64,000 bases of DNA from the NCBI GenBank assembly GCA_000209465.1, contig GL890583.1:138610-202609 (forward strand), given 5' to 3'. Origin of the DNA: Lachnospiraceae oral taxon 107 str. F0167. Its GTDB lineage: Bacteria > Bacillota > Clostridia > Lachnospirales > Lachnospiraceae. Both the position numbers and the translations under genes were made by a program. Positions within the stretch are counted from its first letter, which is position 1, and the number at the start of each line of letters is the position of its first letter. The notes below the pieces were generated by a model, which was not told the DNA's origin, searched no databases, and worked only from the letters and a program-made list of their open reading frames with translations. This document shows positions 53,801 to 62,269 of this stretch, in pieces.

Positions 53801-54220
53801 ATGGTTTCTATTATTGCAGGAGAGAAGGGTAAGGGAAAAACAAAAATTTTACTTGAAAAAGCTAATGAGGCTATTTCAAAAGCGAATGGCTCAGTTATTT
53901 ATCTTGATAAGAGTTCAAAGCATATGTATGAGCTCAACAATAAGATAAGACTTGTTAATGTCAGCGAATTTCCTATTATGTCGGCAGACGGTTTTGTAGG
54001 ATTTTTGGCAGGACTTATTTCATCAGATCATGATATTGAAGCTATATTTCTTGACAGTTTTTTGAAGCTGGCAGTTCTTGAGGGTTCTGATATCACTTCC
54101 ACAATAGATCGTATAGAGACATTGGGTGAGAAGTACGGAATTACATTTGTTTTAAGTGTTTCAATGGATGCTTCCGCTTTGCCTGAAAATGCAAAGAAGA
54201 ATGTTACTGTAGAATTATAA
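53801..54220 (+). CDS. Small P-loop ATP-binding protein of unknown role
   Basis: This 139-residue soluble protein has Walker A GEKGKGKTK at residues 7-15 and a hydrophobic strand ending in Asp (IEAIFLDSFLKL) that may serve as Walker B. The rest reads as a minimal alpha/beta P-loop fold (SVIYLDKSSKHMYEL, GITFVLSVSMDASALP). It has no membrane segment or nuclease motif. AAGGAGGG precedes the ATG, and a strong terminator follows. It lies between a DD-carboxypeptidase and the sepF cluster, so a wall or division role is possible but unproven. Confidence 0.75.
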   Translation: MVSIIAGEKGKGKTKILLEKANEAISKANGSVIYLDKSSKHMYELNNKIRLVNVSEFPIMSADGFVGFLAGLISSDHDIEAIFLDSFLKLAVLEGSDITSTIDRIETLGEKYGITFVLSVSMDASALPENAKKNVTVEL

Positions 54221-54273
54221 AAATGAAAACATCAAATTATTTATAAATATTTAAAAATTTGAGTTAATAGATA

Positions 54274-54305
54274 ATAGCAGGTTCGATTTGAACCTGCTAT
54301 TTTTA
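54274..54305 (+). terminator. Rho-independent terminator
   Basis: AGCAGGTTC (54276-54284) pairs with GAACCTGCT (54290-54298) around a five-base loop, then ATTTTT. It ends the transcript of the small P-loop gene. Confidence 0.93.
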
Positions 54306-54398
54306 AAATCAATTGAAAAAAATATTTATGTACAGTATAATGTAGAGACTTGTATTTATGCAAGAAAGGTTCTATTTGCATTTTTAAGGAGAATAAAA

Positions 54399-55790
54399 TT
54401 GGCAAAATCTAAAAAAATTATTCCCTATAAAAAAAGAAGAAATTTAAATGTGGGTATTATAATATTCTCACTTCTTTTGTTGTATACATCGGTATATTTT
54501 ATCAAACTTATTACAAGAAAGAAGATAATATATAATGAAGTTGTGGAAGGAAGTATGGCGGAGAATAAGACTCATACAGGACTTATATTAAGAGATGAAA
54601 GCGTTGAAGCGGCACCTGCCGGCGGATATATAAATATATATATGAGGGACGGGAAAAGGGCAGCCGTGGGAAGCAGAGTATATTCTCTTGATGCAACAGG
54701 GGATTTAAAAAAATTGATGGAGGCATCAGCCGGTAAAGAGGATACGGTATCGGATTCGAGTGTTATTGAAATGAAGAAGAAATTATCAAATTTTACTTCA
54801 AACTATTCGGATTCCGATTTTGAATATGTATATGATACGAAGTACCTGCTTGACAATGCTGCAAGTGAACATTCCAATATTATAAATATAGAAAACATAG
54901 ATAATATTTCAAATGAAAACGGATTAAGCTTAAATATGGTGACATCACCGGCATCGGGTGAGGTATCATATGCAATGGATGATATTGCGGAAAAAAAAGA
55001 AGAGGATTTGACTAAAAGTGATTTTGATTCTTCTAAGCATACTGTAAGCTATATAAAAAATGAACAGCTTGTAGAGGAGGGAACAAGAATATACAGAGTT
55101 GTACACAGTGAATCCTGGAGCATATATTTTGAGTTTGAAAAGGGCGAAGAAGAATTATATGCCGAGAAAAAAACATTAACTGTGAAATTTAAGTCAAATG
55201 GTTTAATACTTACCGGAGATTATTCAGTTGTAGAAACAAAAGACGGTTACAGTCTGGGGAAATTGACATTTGATAAATATATGGTACAATTCATATCAAA
55301 CAGATATGTAGATTTTGATATTCAGTCATCATCAGTCAACGGTTTAAAAATACCTTCAAGATCGGTGCTTGAAAAAGATTTTTATACTATACCTATTGAT
55401 TTTATAGCAAAGGGTGGAGATGGTGTCAGTGACGGCTTTTATAAGGAGGTGGATAAGGACGGTAATGTTTCCACTGTATTTGTACCGGCTGAAATAATAA
55501 AGGTAACCGATGTAAACTGTTATATAAGTACAGAAAATAAAGATATAGCATCAGGTGATAAATTGATAAAACCGGATTCAAATGAAATATTTGAGGTTTC
55601 AAATAAAGAAAAATTATTGGGAGTTTATAATATAAATAAAGGCTATACTATATTTAAAACAATTGATATACTTGGCTCAAACAAAGAGTTTTATATTGTA
55701 GATAAGGGAACAAAATATGGTCTGAAGGTATATGATCATATTTTATTAAATCCGGATAACTATAAAGAGGGGGATTTTATTTACCAATAG
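54399..55790 (+). CDS. HlyD-like/membrane-fusion-type protein of the sepF cluster
   Basis: This 463-residue protein has a Lys/Arg-rich cytoplasmic tail, a membrane helix at about 18-37, and a large extracytoplasmic part. HTGLILRDESVEAAPAGGYINIYMRDGKRAAVGSRVYSL resembles the biotinyl-lipoyl-like domain of HlyD-type adaptors; VVEGSMAENKT precedes it. The usual long coiled-coil hairpin is not obvious. Start is a TTG after AAGGAG; earlier in-frame codons lie inside the upstream terminator and are excluded. No transporter is near. It precedes yggS by eight bases and the division gene sepF, which argues for a cell-envelope or division role rather than export. Confidence 0.75.
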   Translation: MAKSKKIIPYKKRRNLNVGIIIFSLLLLYTSVYFIKLITRKKIIYNEVVEGSMAENKTHTGLILRDESVEAAPAGGYINIYMRDGKRAAVGSRVYSLDATGDLKKLMEASAGKEDTVSDSSVIEMKKKLSNFTSNYSDSDFEYVYDTKYLLDNAASEHSNIINIENIDNISNENGLSLNMVTSPASGEVSYAMDDIAEKKEEDLTKSDFDSSKHTVSYIKNEQLVEEGTRIYRVVHSESWSIYFEFEKGEEELYAEKKTLTVKFKSNGLILTGDYSVVETKDGYSLGKLTFDKYMVQFISNRYVDFDIQSSSVNGLKIPSRSVLEKDFYTIPIDFIAKGGDGVSDGFYKEVDKDGNVSTVFVPAEIIKVTDVNCYISTENKDIASGDKLIKPDSNEIFEVSNKEKLLGVYNINKGYTIFKTIDILGSNKEFYIVDKGTKYGLKVYDHILLNPDNYKEGDFIYQ

Positions 55791-55798
55791 GAGAGAAT

Positions 55799-56479
55799 AT
55801 GGTTAAGGAAAACTTAAAAAATATCAGAGATGAAATGAATAACGCCTGTGAAAGAAGTAATAGAAACTTAGACGATATTACTCTTATTGCCGTAAGTAAG
55901 ACAAAGCCGAATGAACTTATTATGGAAGCATATGAAAGCGGTGTAAGAGATTTCGGTGAGAACAAGGTACAGGAGTTACTGAGAAAAAAAGAAGAACTGC
56001 CGGATGATGTAAGATGGCATATGATTGGACATTTGCAGACCAATAAAGTGAGGCAGCTCCTTGGAAATACGGTCTTGATACATTCTATTGACAGTATAAG
56101 GCTGGCAGATACAATAGATACCGAGGCAAGAAAAAAGGGGATTCATGTAGACGGATTGCTGGAAATAAATATTGCAAAAGAGGCTTCGAAATATGGATTT
56201 ATAGAGGAAGAACTTGAAGAAATTTTGCCTATATTTGCAAGATATAAGAATTTACATATAAAGGGATTGATGACAATTGCCCCAAATGTAGAAAATTCAG
56301 AAGAAAACAGAAAAAATTTTAAGAAATTAAAAAAATTGTCTGTTGACATAATTGATAAAAACTATGATAATGTAGAGGTAGAATTTTTATCAATGGGAAT
56401 GTCCGGCGATTATATTGTGGCTCTTGAAGAAGGAGCAAACTTGTTAAGAGTTGGTACAGGAATATTTGGGAAAAGATAA
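55799..56479 (+). CDS. YggS-family PLP homeostasis protein
   Basis: This 226-residue PLP-binding barrel protein is close to the 230-residue norm. LIAVSKTKPNELI has the PLP Lys, RDFGENKVQELLRKKEELPDDVRWHMIGHLQTNKVR is the signature, and SMGMSGDYIVALEEGANLLRVGTGIFGKR closes it. It has no known catalytic activity; it buffers PLP. It stands before sepF, as in many Gram-positives. Confidence 0.96.
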   Translation: MVKENLKNIRDEMNNACERSNRNLDDITLIAVSKTKPNELIMEAYESGVRDFGENKVQELLRKKEELPDDVRWHMIGHLQTNKVRQLLGNTVLIHSIDSIRLADTIDTEARKKGIHVDGLLEINIAKEASKYGFIEEELEEILPIFARYKNLHIKGLMTIAPNVENSEENRKNFKKLKKLSVDIIDKNYDNVEVEFLSMGMSGDYIVALEEGANLLRVGTGIFGKR

Positions 56480-56508
56480 AAATAATTAGAATTGGAGAGC
56501 GTGTGAAG

Positions 56509-57033
56509 ATGGATATTTTTGACAAGATCAAAAGTTATTTGCGAGTTAGTGAAAGCGATGATGAATCATTTGACGATGATATGATCGAAATTGAAGATTA
56601 TAATGAAGATGAAGATGATTCTGAAATCAAAAACGCAAGCGAGCAAGTGGAAGAAGAAGAGCCTATGAGGCCTAGAGTAGCAAGTAGGAATACCAGAGTT
56701 AATAAGGTTATACCTATAAGAAAAGACCTGGAAGTTACTATGTTTAGACCTTCATCAGTTGAGGAGTCAAGACTTGTGGTGGACAGCCTTAAAGAAGGAA
56801 AGACTGTTGTACTTAATCTTGAAGAGGTAAGAACTGCTATCGCACAGAGAATAGTGGATTTTATCTGCGGTGCGGCATATGATATGGAAGGAAACCTTCA
56901 GAGTATATCAGAGAGTATATTCATTGTAACACCTCCAAATGTAGGATTGTCAGGTGAGTTTGTAGATTTACTTGGAACAAGCGGTATTGATCGCAATAGT
57001 GCTGATGCTTCAGGTTATGGTATGAGGTTATAA
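56509..57033 (+). CDS. sepF: Cell division protein SepF
   Basis: This 174-residue protein has an N-terminal amphipathic membrane-binding helix (MDIFDKIKSYLRV), an acidic linker rich in Asp/Glu, and the C-terminal SepF domain: VTMFRPSSVEESRLVVDSLKEGKTVVLNLEEVRTAIAQRIVDFICGAAYDMEGNLQSISESIFIVTPPNV. It forms rings that tether and shape FtsZ. The ATG at 56509 is better spaced from the GGAGAG site than the GTG six bases before. ylmH follows after two bases. Confidence 0.95.
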   Translation: MDIFDKIKSYLRVSESDDESFDDDMIEIEDYNEDEDDSEIKNASEQVEEEEPMRPRVASRNTRVNKVIPIRKDLEVTMFRPSSVEESRLVVDSLKEGKTVVLNLEEVRTAIAQRIVDFICGAAYDMEGNLQSISESIFIVTPPNVGLSGEFVDLLGTSGIDRNSADASGYGMRL

Positions 57034-57035
57034 TT

Positions 57036-57785
57036 TTGGAAAAAGAAGAACTAATTCTAAGAAATAAAATTTTAGATTTAGCAAGAAAGGCATATTTTAA
57101 GAACGTTGTAACATATTCGGCGTTCTTAAATTTATATGAGCAGACAATATTCGAGCAGATTCAAAATGAATTGCCAAATATAAAAAATATTATGTTTGGT
57201 GGTTATTCTGAAGCGGAAAGAAAGATTGTCTGTTTTTATTTTGATGAAATACCGGATTTTGATATGTTGGAATATATAAAGATTTTCCCATGCAATAAAA
57301 AATTTGCGGATAATCTTACACATAGAGATTTTCTTGGGGCGCTTATGAATCTGGGTATTGAAAGACATATGATCGGGGATATATGCATTGATGATAATAC
57401 CGCCCATATCATTACCTTTAAAACTATGTCTGAAACTATCATCAATGATTTGAGTATGGTTAAGCATACAAAGGTCGTTCTTGAAAAGGAAAATATAGAC
57501 AGTCTGAAAAATATAAACAGACTTGAAAATAAAAGGATAAATATTTCTTCCGAAAGATTGGACTCTATTATCGGTTCGATATATAATATCTCAAGAAGCA
57601 AGGTAAATTTATATATTGATGCCGGTAAGGTATTTATAAATTCAAAACAATGTTTTTCACATTCCGCCAAGATAAAGGATGGAGATATTATTACAGTAAG
57701 AGGGCTGGGAAGAGCAAGGTTTTTGGGAATAAGTGCTTTATCAAAAAAAGGCAGACTGTTTGCCGAAACAGAGATTTTTAAATAA
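57036..57785 (+). CDS. YlmH-family S4-domain RNA-binding protein
   Basis: This 249-residue protein has an N-terminal part with the family pattern GGYSEAERKIVCFYFDEIP, and a C-terminal S4 RNA-binding domain (SERLDSIIGSIYNISRSKVNLYIDAGKVFINSKQCFSHSAKIKDGDIITVRGLGR). YlmH has been linked to ribosome-associated rescue in Bacillus and lies in the division cluster. Start is a TTG, its GAGG site lying in the end of sepF. aroB follows after 10 bases. Confidence 0.92.
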   Translation: MEKEELILRNKILDLARKAYFKNVVTYSAFLNLYEQTIFEQIQNELPNIKNIMFGGYSEAERKIVCFYFDEIPDFDMLEYIKIFPCNKKFADNLTHRDFLGALMNLGIERHMIGDICIDDNTAHIITFKTMSETIINDLSMVKHTKVVLEKENIDSLKNINRLENKRINISSERLDSIIGSIYNISRSKVNLYIDAGKVFINSKQCFSHSAKIKDGDIITVRGLGRARFLGISALSKKGRLFAETEIFK

Positions 57786-57795
57786 GGATTATCAG

Positions 57796-58884
57796 ATGTA
57801 TTTGAACAGATTGGAAGTAAGCTTTTTAAATAAGCCATGTTATGATATTGTTATTTCAGACGGATTTTGTGAGTTAAAAAAAGAACTGGAGAAATTTAAT
57901 ATAGAAAGCAGGAAGATTTGTATTATTACAGATACAAATGTAGCCTCGTTATATTTAGAAGAAATAAAAGAAAAACTCGTTGATTTAAATGTGTTTGTAC
58001 ACAGCTTCGAGGCAGGAGAGCAGAATAAGCATTTGGATACGGTATCCCAAATATATGAAACTCTGATTCTAAACAAATTTGACAGGAAAGATATTTTATT
58101 TGCACTTGGAGGTGGAGTAGTGGGGGATATATGTGGCTTTGTGGCGGCAACATATCTTAGAGGTATAGATTTTATTCAGATTCCTACAACACTTCTTTCA
58201 CAGGTGGATTCAAGTATAGGCGGCAAAACCGGAGTTGATTTTAAGCAGTACAAAAACATGGTCGGAGCTTTTTATATGCCGAAGCTTGTCTATGTAAATA
58301 TAAATACTTTAAAAACATTACCTAAATCGGAGTTTTCATCAGGGATGGGTGAAGTAATAAAGCATGGTCTGATAGCTGATAAAGATTATTATTACAAGCT
58401 CTATCAAAACAGTAAAAAAATATTGGAGGGGGATTCTAAAACTTTAGCGGACATGGTTTTTTGCAGCCAAAAAATAAAAAAGCAGGTAGTAGAAAACGAT
58501 CCGTATGAAAAAGGTCAAAGAGCTGTATTAAATTTTGGACATACATTGGGGCATGCTATAGAAAGGGAGAAAAACTTTGAACTTTCTCATGGTGATTGCG
58601 TGGGGCTTGGCATGCTTGCAGCTTTTGATATATGTATAAAAAAGCATAAACTAATGCAAGAGGATAAAGAATTTCTTATAAAGCTTATGAATATCTATTC
58701 ATTGGATACGGAAACGGATATAAATATTCAAGATGTAATAGAAGCTACATTAAGTGATAAAAAGATGGAATCAGGTAAAATAAAATTTATTTTGCTGGAA
58801 AATATAGGAGAAGGTTATATTGATACGGAAGTATCAAAAAAAGATATGTCGGAGGCATTAAATAGCATATGCAAAAAAATATAG
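57796..58884 (+). CDS. aroB: 3-dehydroquinate synthase
   Basis: This 362-residue NAD+- and Zn2+-dependent enzyme carries out step two of the shikimate pathway. DILFALGGGVVGDICGFVAATYLRGIDFIQIPTTLLSQVDSSIGGKTGVDF is the NAD/substrate signature; EVIKHGLI, FGHTLGHAIE and HGDCVGLGM give the metal ligands. The ATG at 57796 is preferred to upstream in-frame codons inside ylmH. It overlaps lspA by 16 bases. Confidence 0.97.
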   Translation: MYLNRLEVSFLNKPCYDIVISDGFCELKKELEKFNIESRKICIITDTNVASLYLEEIKEKLVDLNVFVHSFEAGEQNKHLDTVSQIYETLILNKFDRKDILFALGGGVVGDICGFVAATYLRGIDFIQIPTTLLSQVDSSIGGKTGVDFKQYKNMVGAFYMPKLVYVNINTLKTLPKSEFSSGMGEVIKHGLIADKDYYYKLYQNSKKILEGDSKTLADMVFCSQKIKKQVVENDPYEKGQRAVLNFGHTLGHAIEREKNFELSHGDCVGLGMLAAFDICIKKHKLMQEDKEFLIKLMNIYSLDTETDINIQDVIEATLSDKKMESGKIKFILLENIGEGYIDTEVSKKDMSEALNSICKKI

Positions 58885-59369
58885 TATATAAATTTGCTTC
58901 ATTTTTGATTATGGTATCGGTTTTGGTAGGAGTAGATCAGTGGAGCAAGTATGAGGCTTTAAAGAAATTAAAGGGTGCACCTGCTCATCCTCTTATCGAT
59001 AATATTTTGTATTTCTGGTATTCTGAGAACAGGGGTGCGGCATTTGGCATATTACAGGATATGCATATATTGTTTTATATAATTACAGTAATTGTTTTGA
59101 TAGGAATATTATATTTGCTGTTTAAAATGCCTTATGAAAGACATTATTACCCTTTGGGATTTTGTGGAGGCTTGATATTTGCAGGTGCTCTGGGCAATTT
59201 TATTGACAGAGTTATAAGAAATTATGTGGTGGATTTTATTTATTTTAAACCCATCAATTTTCCTATATTTAATTTTGCGGATATTTGTGTAACTGTGGGA
59301 ACTTTTTTACTGTTTATTTCTTTGATGTTTGTGTACAAAGAAAATGAATTGGATTTTTATAAAAAATAG
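58869..59369 (+). CDS. lspA: Lipoprotein signal peptidase
   Basis: This 166-residue aspartyl protease with four membrane helices cleaves lipoprotein precursors ahead of the lipid-modified Cys. GVDQWSKY, NRGAAFGIL, GALGNFIDRVIRNYVVDFIYF (first catalytic Asp) and FNFADICVTVGTFLLF (second) are diagnostic. It serves the lipoproteins seen in this window (binding protein, amidase, last ORF). The start lies inside aroB. Confidence 0.97.
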   Translation: MQKNIVYKFASFLIMVSVLVGVDQWSKYEALKKLKGAPAHPLIDNILYFWYSENRGAAFGILQDMHILFYIITVIVLIGILYLLFKMPYERHYYPLGFCGGLIFAGALGNFIDRVIRNYVVDFIYFKPINFPIFNFADICVTVGTFLLFISLMFVYKENELDFYKK

Positions 59370-59386
59370 TTTTAGTTTGGAGACAG

Positions 59387-60301
59387 ATGGATAACTTTGA
59401 AATAATAGCAGAAGAATCGGATATAAACAAAAGGATAGATGTGTTTTTATCTAAGAATCTGGAAAGTTTTTCAAGATCATATATTCAGGATTTGATTAAA
59501 AAAGGGAAGGCAACCATAGGCGGTAAAACAATAAAGGCAAATTACAGGTTGAGAGAAGGTGATATAGTAGCCTTGGCGATACCAAAGCCCGAGCCGCTTG
59601 AAATACTTCCGGAAAACATACCTCTTGATATAGTTTATGAGGATAATGATGTAATACTGGTGAATAAGCCGAAAGGTATGGTGGTGCATCCTGCTGCAGG
59701 GCATTATAGCGGTACTTTGGTAAATGCTCTTTTATATCATTGTAAAGACAATCTTTCAGGTATCAATGGAGTGCTAAGACCAGGAATAGTGCATAGAATA
59801 GATATGGATACCACAGGTATTATAATAGTTTGTAAAAATGATAATGCACATCAACATATTGCAAAGCAGCTGGCTGAGCACAGCATAACAAGAAAATATG
59901 TTGCTATAGTAAGCGGAAATATAAAGGAAGACGAGGGTGTGGTGGATGCAGCCATAGCCAGATCCAAAAATGACAGAAAAAAAATGACTGTGGACAAGGA
60001 TGGAAAGAGGGCTGTAACACATTTTAAGGTTTTAGAAAGATTAAATAATTATACATATATTGAATGTGTGCTGGAAACCGGAAGAACCCATCAAATTAGG
60101 GTACATATGTCCTATCTTCATCATCCCCTGCTTGGAGATGAAGTATATTCAAACAAAAAAGAAAATACAAAGCTGAAAGGGCAATGCCTTCATGCAAAGG
60201 TACTTGGATTTATTCACCCAAGTACAAATGAGTATATGGAGTTTGAGGCACCGTTGCCTGAATATTTTAAGGAAATTTTAATGAAATTTAGAAAGAATTA
60301 A
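59387..60301 (+). CDS. RluA-family pseudouridine synthase (RluD-like)
   Basis: This 304-residue protein has an N-terminal S4 domain (RIDVFLSKNLESFSRSYIQDLIKKGKATIGGKTIKANYRLREGD) and a catalytic domain with HRIDMDTTGIIIV (catalytic Asp), VNKPKGMVVHPAAGH, and VLETGRTHQIRVHM. It makes pseudouridine in 23S rRNA in the RluD manner; exact sites are not decidable. In Clostridia the gene follows lspA as here, with 17 bases between. Confidence 0.95.
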   Translation: MDNFEIIAEESDINKRIDVFLSKNLESFSRSYIQDLIKKGKATIGGKTIKANYRLREGDIVALAIPKPEPLEILPENIPLDIVYEDNDVILVNKPKGMVVHPAAGHYSGTLVNALLYHCKDNLSGINGVLRPGIVHRIDMDTTGIIIVCKNDNAHQHIAKQLAEHSITRKYVAIVSGNIKEDEGVVDAAIARSKNDRKKMTVDKDGKRAVTHFKVLERLNNYTYIECVLETGRTHQIRVHMSYLHHPLLGDEVYSNKKENTKLKGQCLHAKVLGFIHPSTNEYMEFEAPLPEYFKEILMKFRKN

Positions 60302-60364
60302 GCTATATACTGCTTATATTAACATAAACACTAACTAAAAAGTTAGGATTGAATGACAAATATA

Positions 60365-60393
60365 TATACATCCTGCTTTTTATGTTATATAAT
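60365..60393 (+). promoter_or_regulatory. Possible promoter of the cytidylate kinase-like operon
   Basis: TATAAT (60388-60393) lies 17 bases after TATACA (60365-60370, 4/6 match), about 80 bases before the gene. A weak dyad CTAACT/AGTTAG at 60331-60346 upstream may end the preceding transcript. Confidence 0.35.
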
Positions 60394-60474
60394 AATCTGT
60401 ATAGATTAGCTGTAGTCGCATTTTATTTATGAAATGTAAAATGTAGACAGGAATTGGTTATTTAGGAGGTAGAT

Positions 60475-61101
60475 ATGGACAAAAGATTGGTTATTACCAT
60501 TGGTAGACAGTGCGGAAGCGGCGGAAGAAGAATCGGTCAGATGCTTGCCGAGCAACTGGGTATAAAATGCTATGACAAGGAGATACTCAATCGAGCTGCA
60601 AAAGAGAGCGGACTGGCTGCCGAGTTGTTTGAGACTCATGATGAGAAGCCGACAAGTTCATTTTTATACTCACTTGTAATGGACACATACTCACTGGGAT
60701 ATACATCATCATCCTATATGGATATGCCTATAAATCATAAGATTTTTCTGGCACAGTTTGATACCATCAAAAAGCTTGCATCGGAAGAATCCTGTATTAT
60801 TGTAGGTAGATGTGCCGATTATGCACTGGCAGAGGATCCGAATGCATTTTCAGTATTTATTACCGGAGATGATGAGGATAAGATAAAAAGAATTATGGAG
60901 ACAAATAATATCGAGGCTAATAAAGCGAAGGATATTATGATAAAAACGGATAAAAAAAGATCCAGTTATTACAACTACTATTCAAGTAAGAGATGGGCTG
61001 ACTCAAGAAGTTATGATTTGACTATAAACAGTACAACTCTGGGACTTGAAGGCAGTGTGGAGTTGATAAAAACATTTGCAAAGATAAAAGGTTTACTATG
61101 A
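60475..61101 (+). CDS. Cytidylate kinase-like protein
   Basis: This 208-residue P-loop kinase is of the PF13189 type (cytidylate kinase-like, distinct from Cmk). TIGRQCGSGGRRIGQMLAEQLG is the P-loop, YDKEILNRAAKESGL and CIIVGRCADYAL follow, and KRSSYYNYYSSKRWADSRSYDLTINSTTLG is the lid and base region. The substrate is unknown. AGGAGG lies 8 bases before the ATG. The stop overlaps the amidase start by four bases. Confidence 0.9.
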   Translation: MDKRLVITIGRQCGSGGRRIGQMLAEQLGIKCYDKEILNRAAKESGLAAELFETHDEKPTSSFLYSLVMDTYSLGYTSSSYMDMPINHKIFLAQFDTIKKLASEESCIIVGRCADYALAEDPNAFSVFITGDDEDKIKRIMETNNIEANKAKDIMIKTDKKRSSYYNYYSSKRWADSRSYDLTINSTTLGLEGSVELIKTFAKIKGLL

Positions 61102-62240
61102 GAATAAAAATTATTTGTACAGCCATGATTATTTCCGGCATGCTTGTGGCATGTGGAGGTAATGCGGCAGAGACAAAAAGTGCGGAGAATACTTCCGGAG
61201 CTGTTACAATGGAAAAATATGCAGACAGTACACAAAAGGGAGTGCAGTCCAAGGTTAAAAAATACAGAGTTATATCAGAAAGCGGCAAGGCAGTCGAAAC
61301 TACAAAGGAAAGTACGGTGGCTGAGACTACCGCTGCGACTACTCAGGCGGAAACTACAATAGCAGAAAACACAAAGGCAGAAACGACTCAAGCACCTGAT
61401 GTTTGCTTGTCTGCTCTGGTGCTTGAGCAGACAAGCAAACAAACAGAGCAGACAGAGGCAAAAAAAGAAACTGTCTCAGAGAATAAAGAAGGCGGGGAAA
61501 TCGGGTTAAATCCTGAGTGGCAGTATGCTTCATTTTCAAAGATAAACTCAGGAAAAAGCGTATTATATAAGGCAGGGGAGAATGCCAAGGGTATTACAAT
61601 AGCAGTCAATGCCGGTCATGGCACAAAGGGAGGTTCATCACAGAAAACACTTTGTCATCCTGACGGAAGTGCCAAGGTGACAAGCGGTACTACAAAGGCG
61701 GGGGCGACTACAGCGATTGCGGTTTCAGAGGGCATGACCTTTGCCGACGGCACTACTGAGAGCACTGTAACATTTGAAATGGCTAAAGTATTAAAGGATG
61801 AACTCTTATCAAGAGGGTATAATGTATTGATGATTCGTAATGATACCGATGTCCAGCTGGATAATATTGCAAGAACAGTTATAGCGAACAATAATTCAAA
61901 TGCACATATTGCTCTTCATTGGGATTCGACCACAGCCGATAAGGGAGCGTTTTATATGGGAGTTCCTGAGGCGGACTCATATAGAAATATGCAGCCTGTG
62001 GCGTCTAACTGGGAAAAACATGAGGCACTGGGAAAGGCGCTTATTAACGGGCTGTCTGCAAACGGAACAAAAATATTCAGCAATGGAAGAATGGCTATGG
62101 ATTTGACTCAGACCTCTTATTCAACTATTCCGTCGATAGATATAGAGTTGGGAGATAAAACATCTAATCATGGAAAAGATGAATTAAAAAGACTTTCAAA
62201 AGGTATTGCCGACGGTTTGGACATTTATTTCGGTAAATAA
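61098..62240 (+). CDS. N-acetylmuramoyl-L-alanine amidase lipoprotein (Amidase_3)
   Basis: This 380-residue protein begins with a lipoprotein signal peptide ending in MLVAC (lipobox). A Thr/Glu/Ala-rich linker (~65-140) leads to an Amidase_3 domain: VNAGHGTKGG (Zn His), FEMAKVLKDELLSRGYNVLMIRND (Zn Glu), HIALHWDST (Zn His) and SIDIELGDKTSNHGKDELKRL with the catalytic Glu. It cleaves the stem peptide from MurNAc, probably in cell separation. The linker contains a hydrophobic VCLSALVL segment coded by a 16-bp quasi-palindrome at 61401-61440. It overlaps the kinase gene and precedes a lipoprotein gene by 29 bases. Confidence 0.93.
   Translation: MRIKIICTAMIISGMLVACGGNAAETKSAENTSGAVTMEKYADSTQKGVQSKVKKYRVISESGKAVETTKESTVAETTAATTQAETTIAENTKAETTQAPDVCLSALVLEQTSKQTEQTEAKKETVSENKEGGEIGLNPEWQYASFSKINSGKSVLYKAGENAKGITIAVNAGHGTKGGSSQKTLCHPDGSAKVTSGTTKAGATTAIAVSEGMTFADGTTESTVTFEMAKVLKDELLSRGYNVLMIRNDTDVQLDNIARTVIANNNSNAHIALHWDSTTADKGAFYMGVPEADSYRNMQPVASNWEKHEALGKALINGLSANGTKIFSNGRMAMDLTQTSYSTIPSIDIELGDKTSNHGKDELKRLSKGIADGLDIYFGK
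61401..61440. repeat. Perfect 16-bp inverted repeat inside the amidase linker
   Basis: GTTTGCTTGTCTGCTC (61401-61416) and its exact complement (61425-61440) flank TGGTGCTT. A second pair, TCAAGCACC (61388-61396) and GGTGCTTGA (61418-61426), is nested with it. It lies inside codons, not at a gene end, so it is not a terminator. Confidence 0.85.
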
Positions 62241-62269
62241 ATATGATAATCAAAATATAAGGGAGTATT

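Noticed and set aside
57236-57838. A 200-codon minus-strand frame across ylmH and the aroB start
   Set aside because: It overlaps two conserved genes with full-length motifs; no start signal.
60365-60393. Dyad CTAACT/AGTTAG at 60331-60346 as a terminator
   Set aside because: Six base pairs without a following T-run is not convincing.
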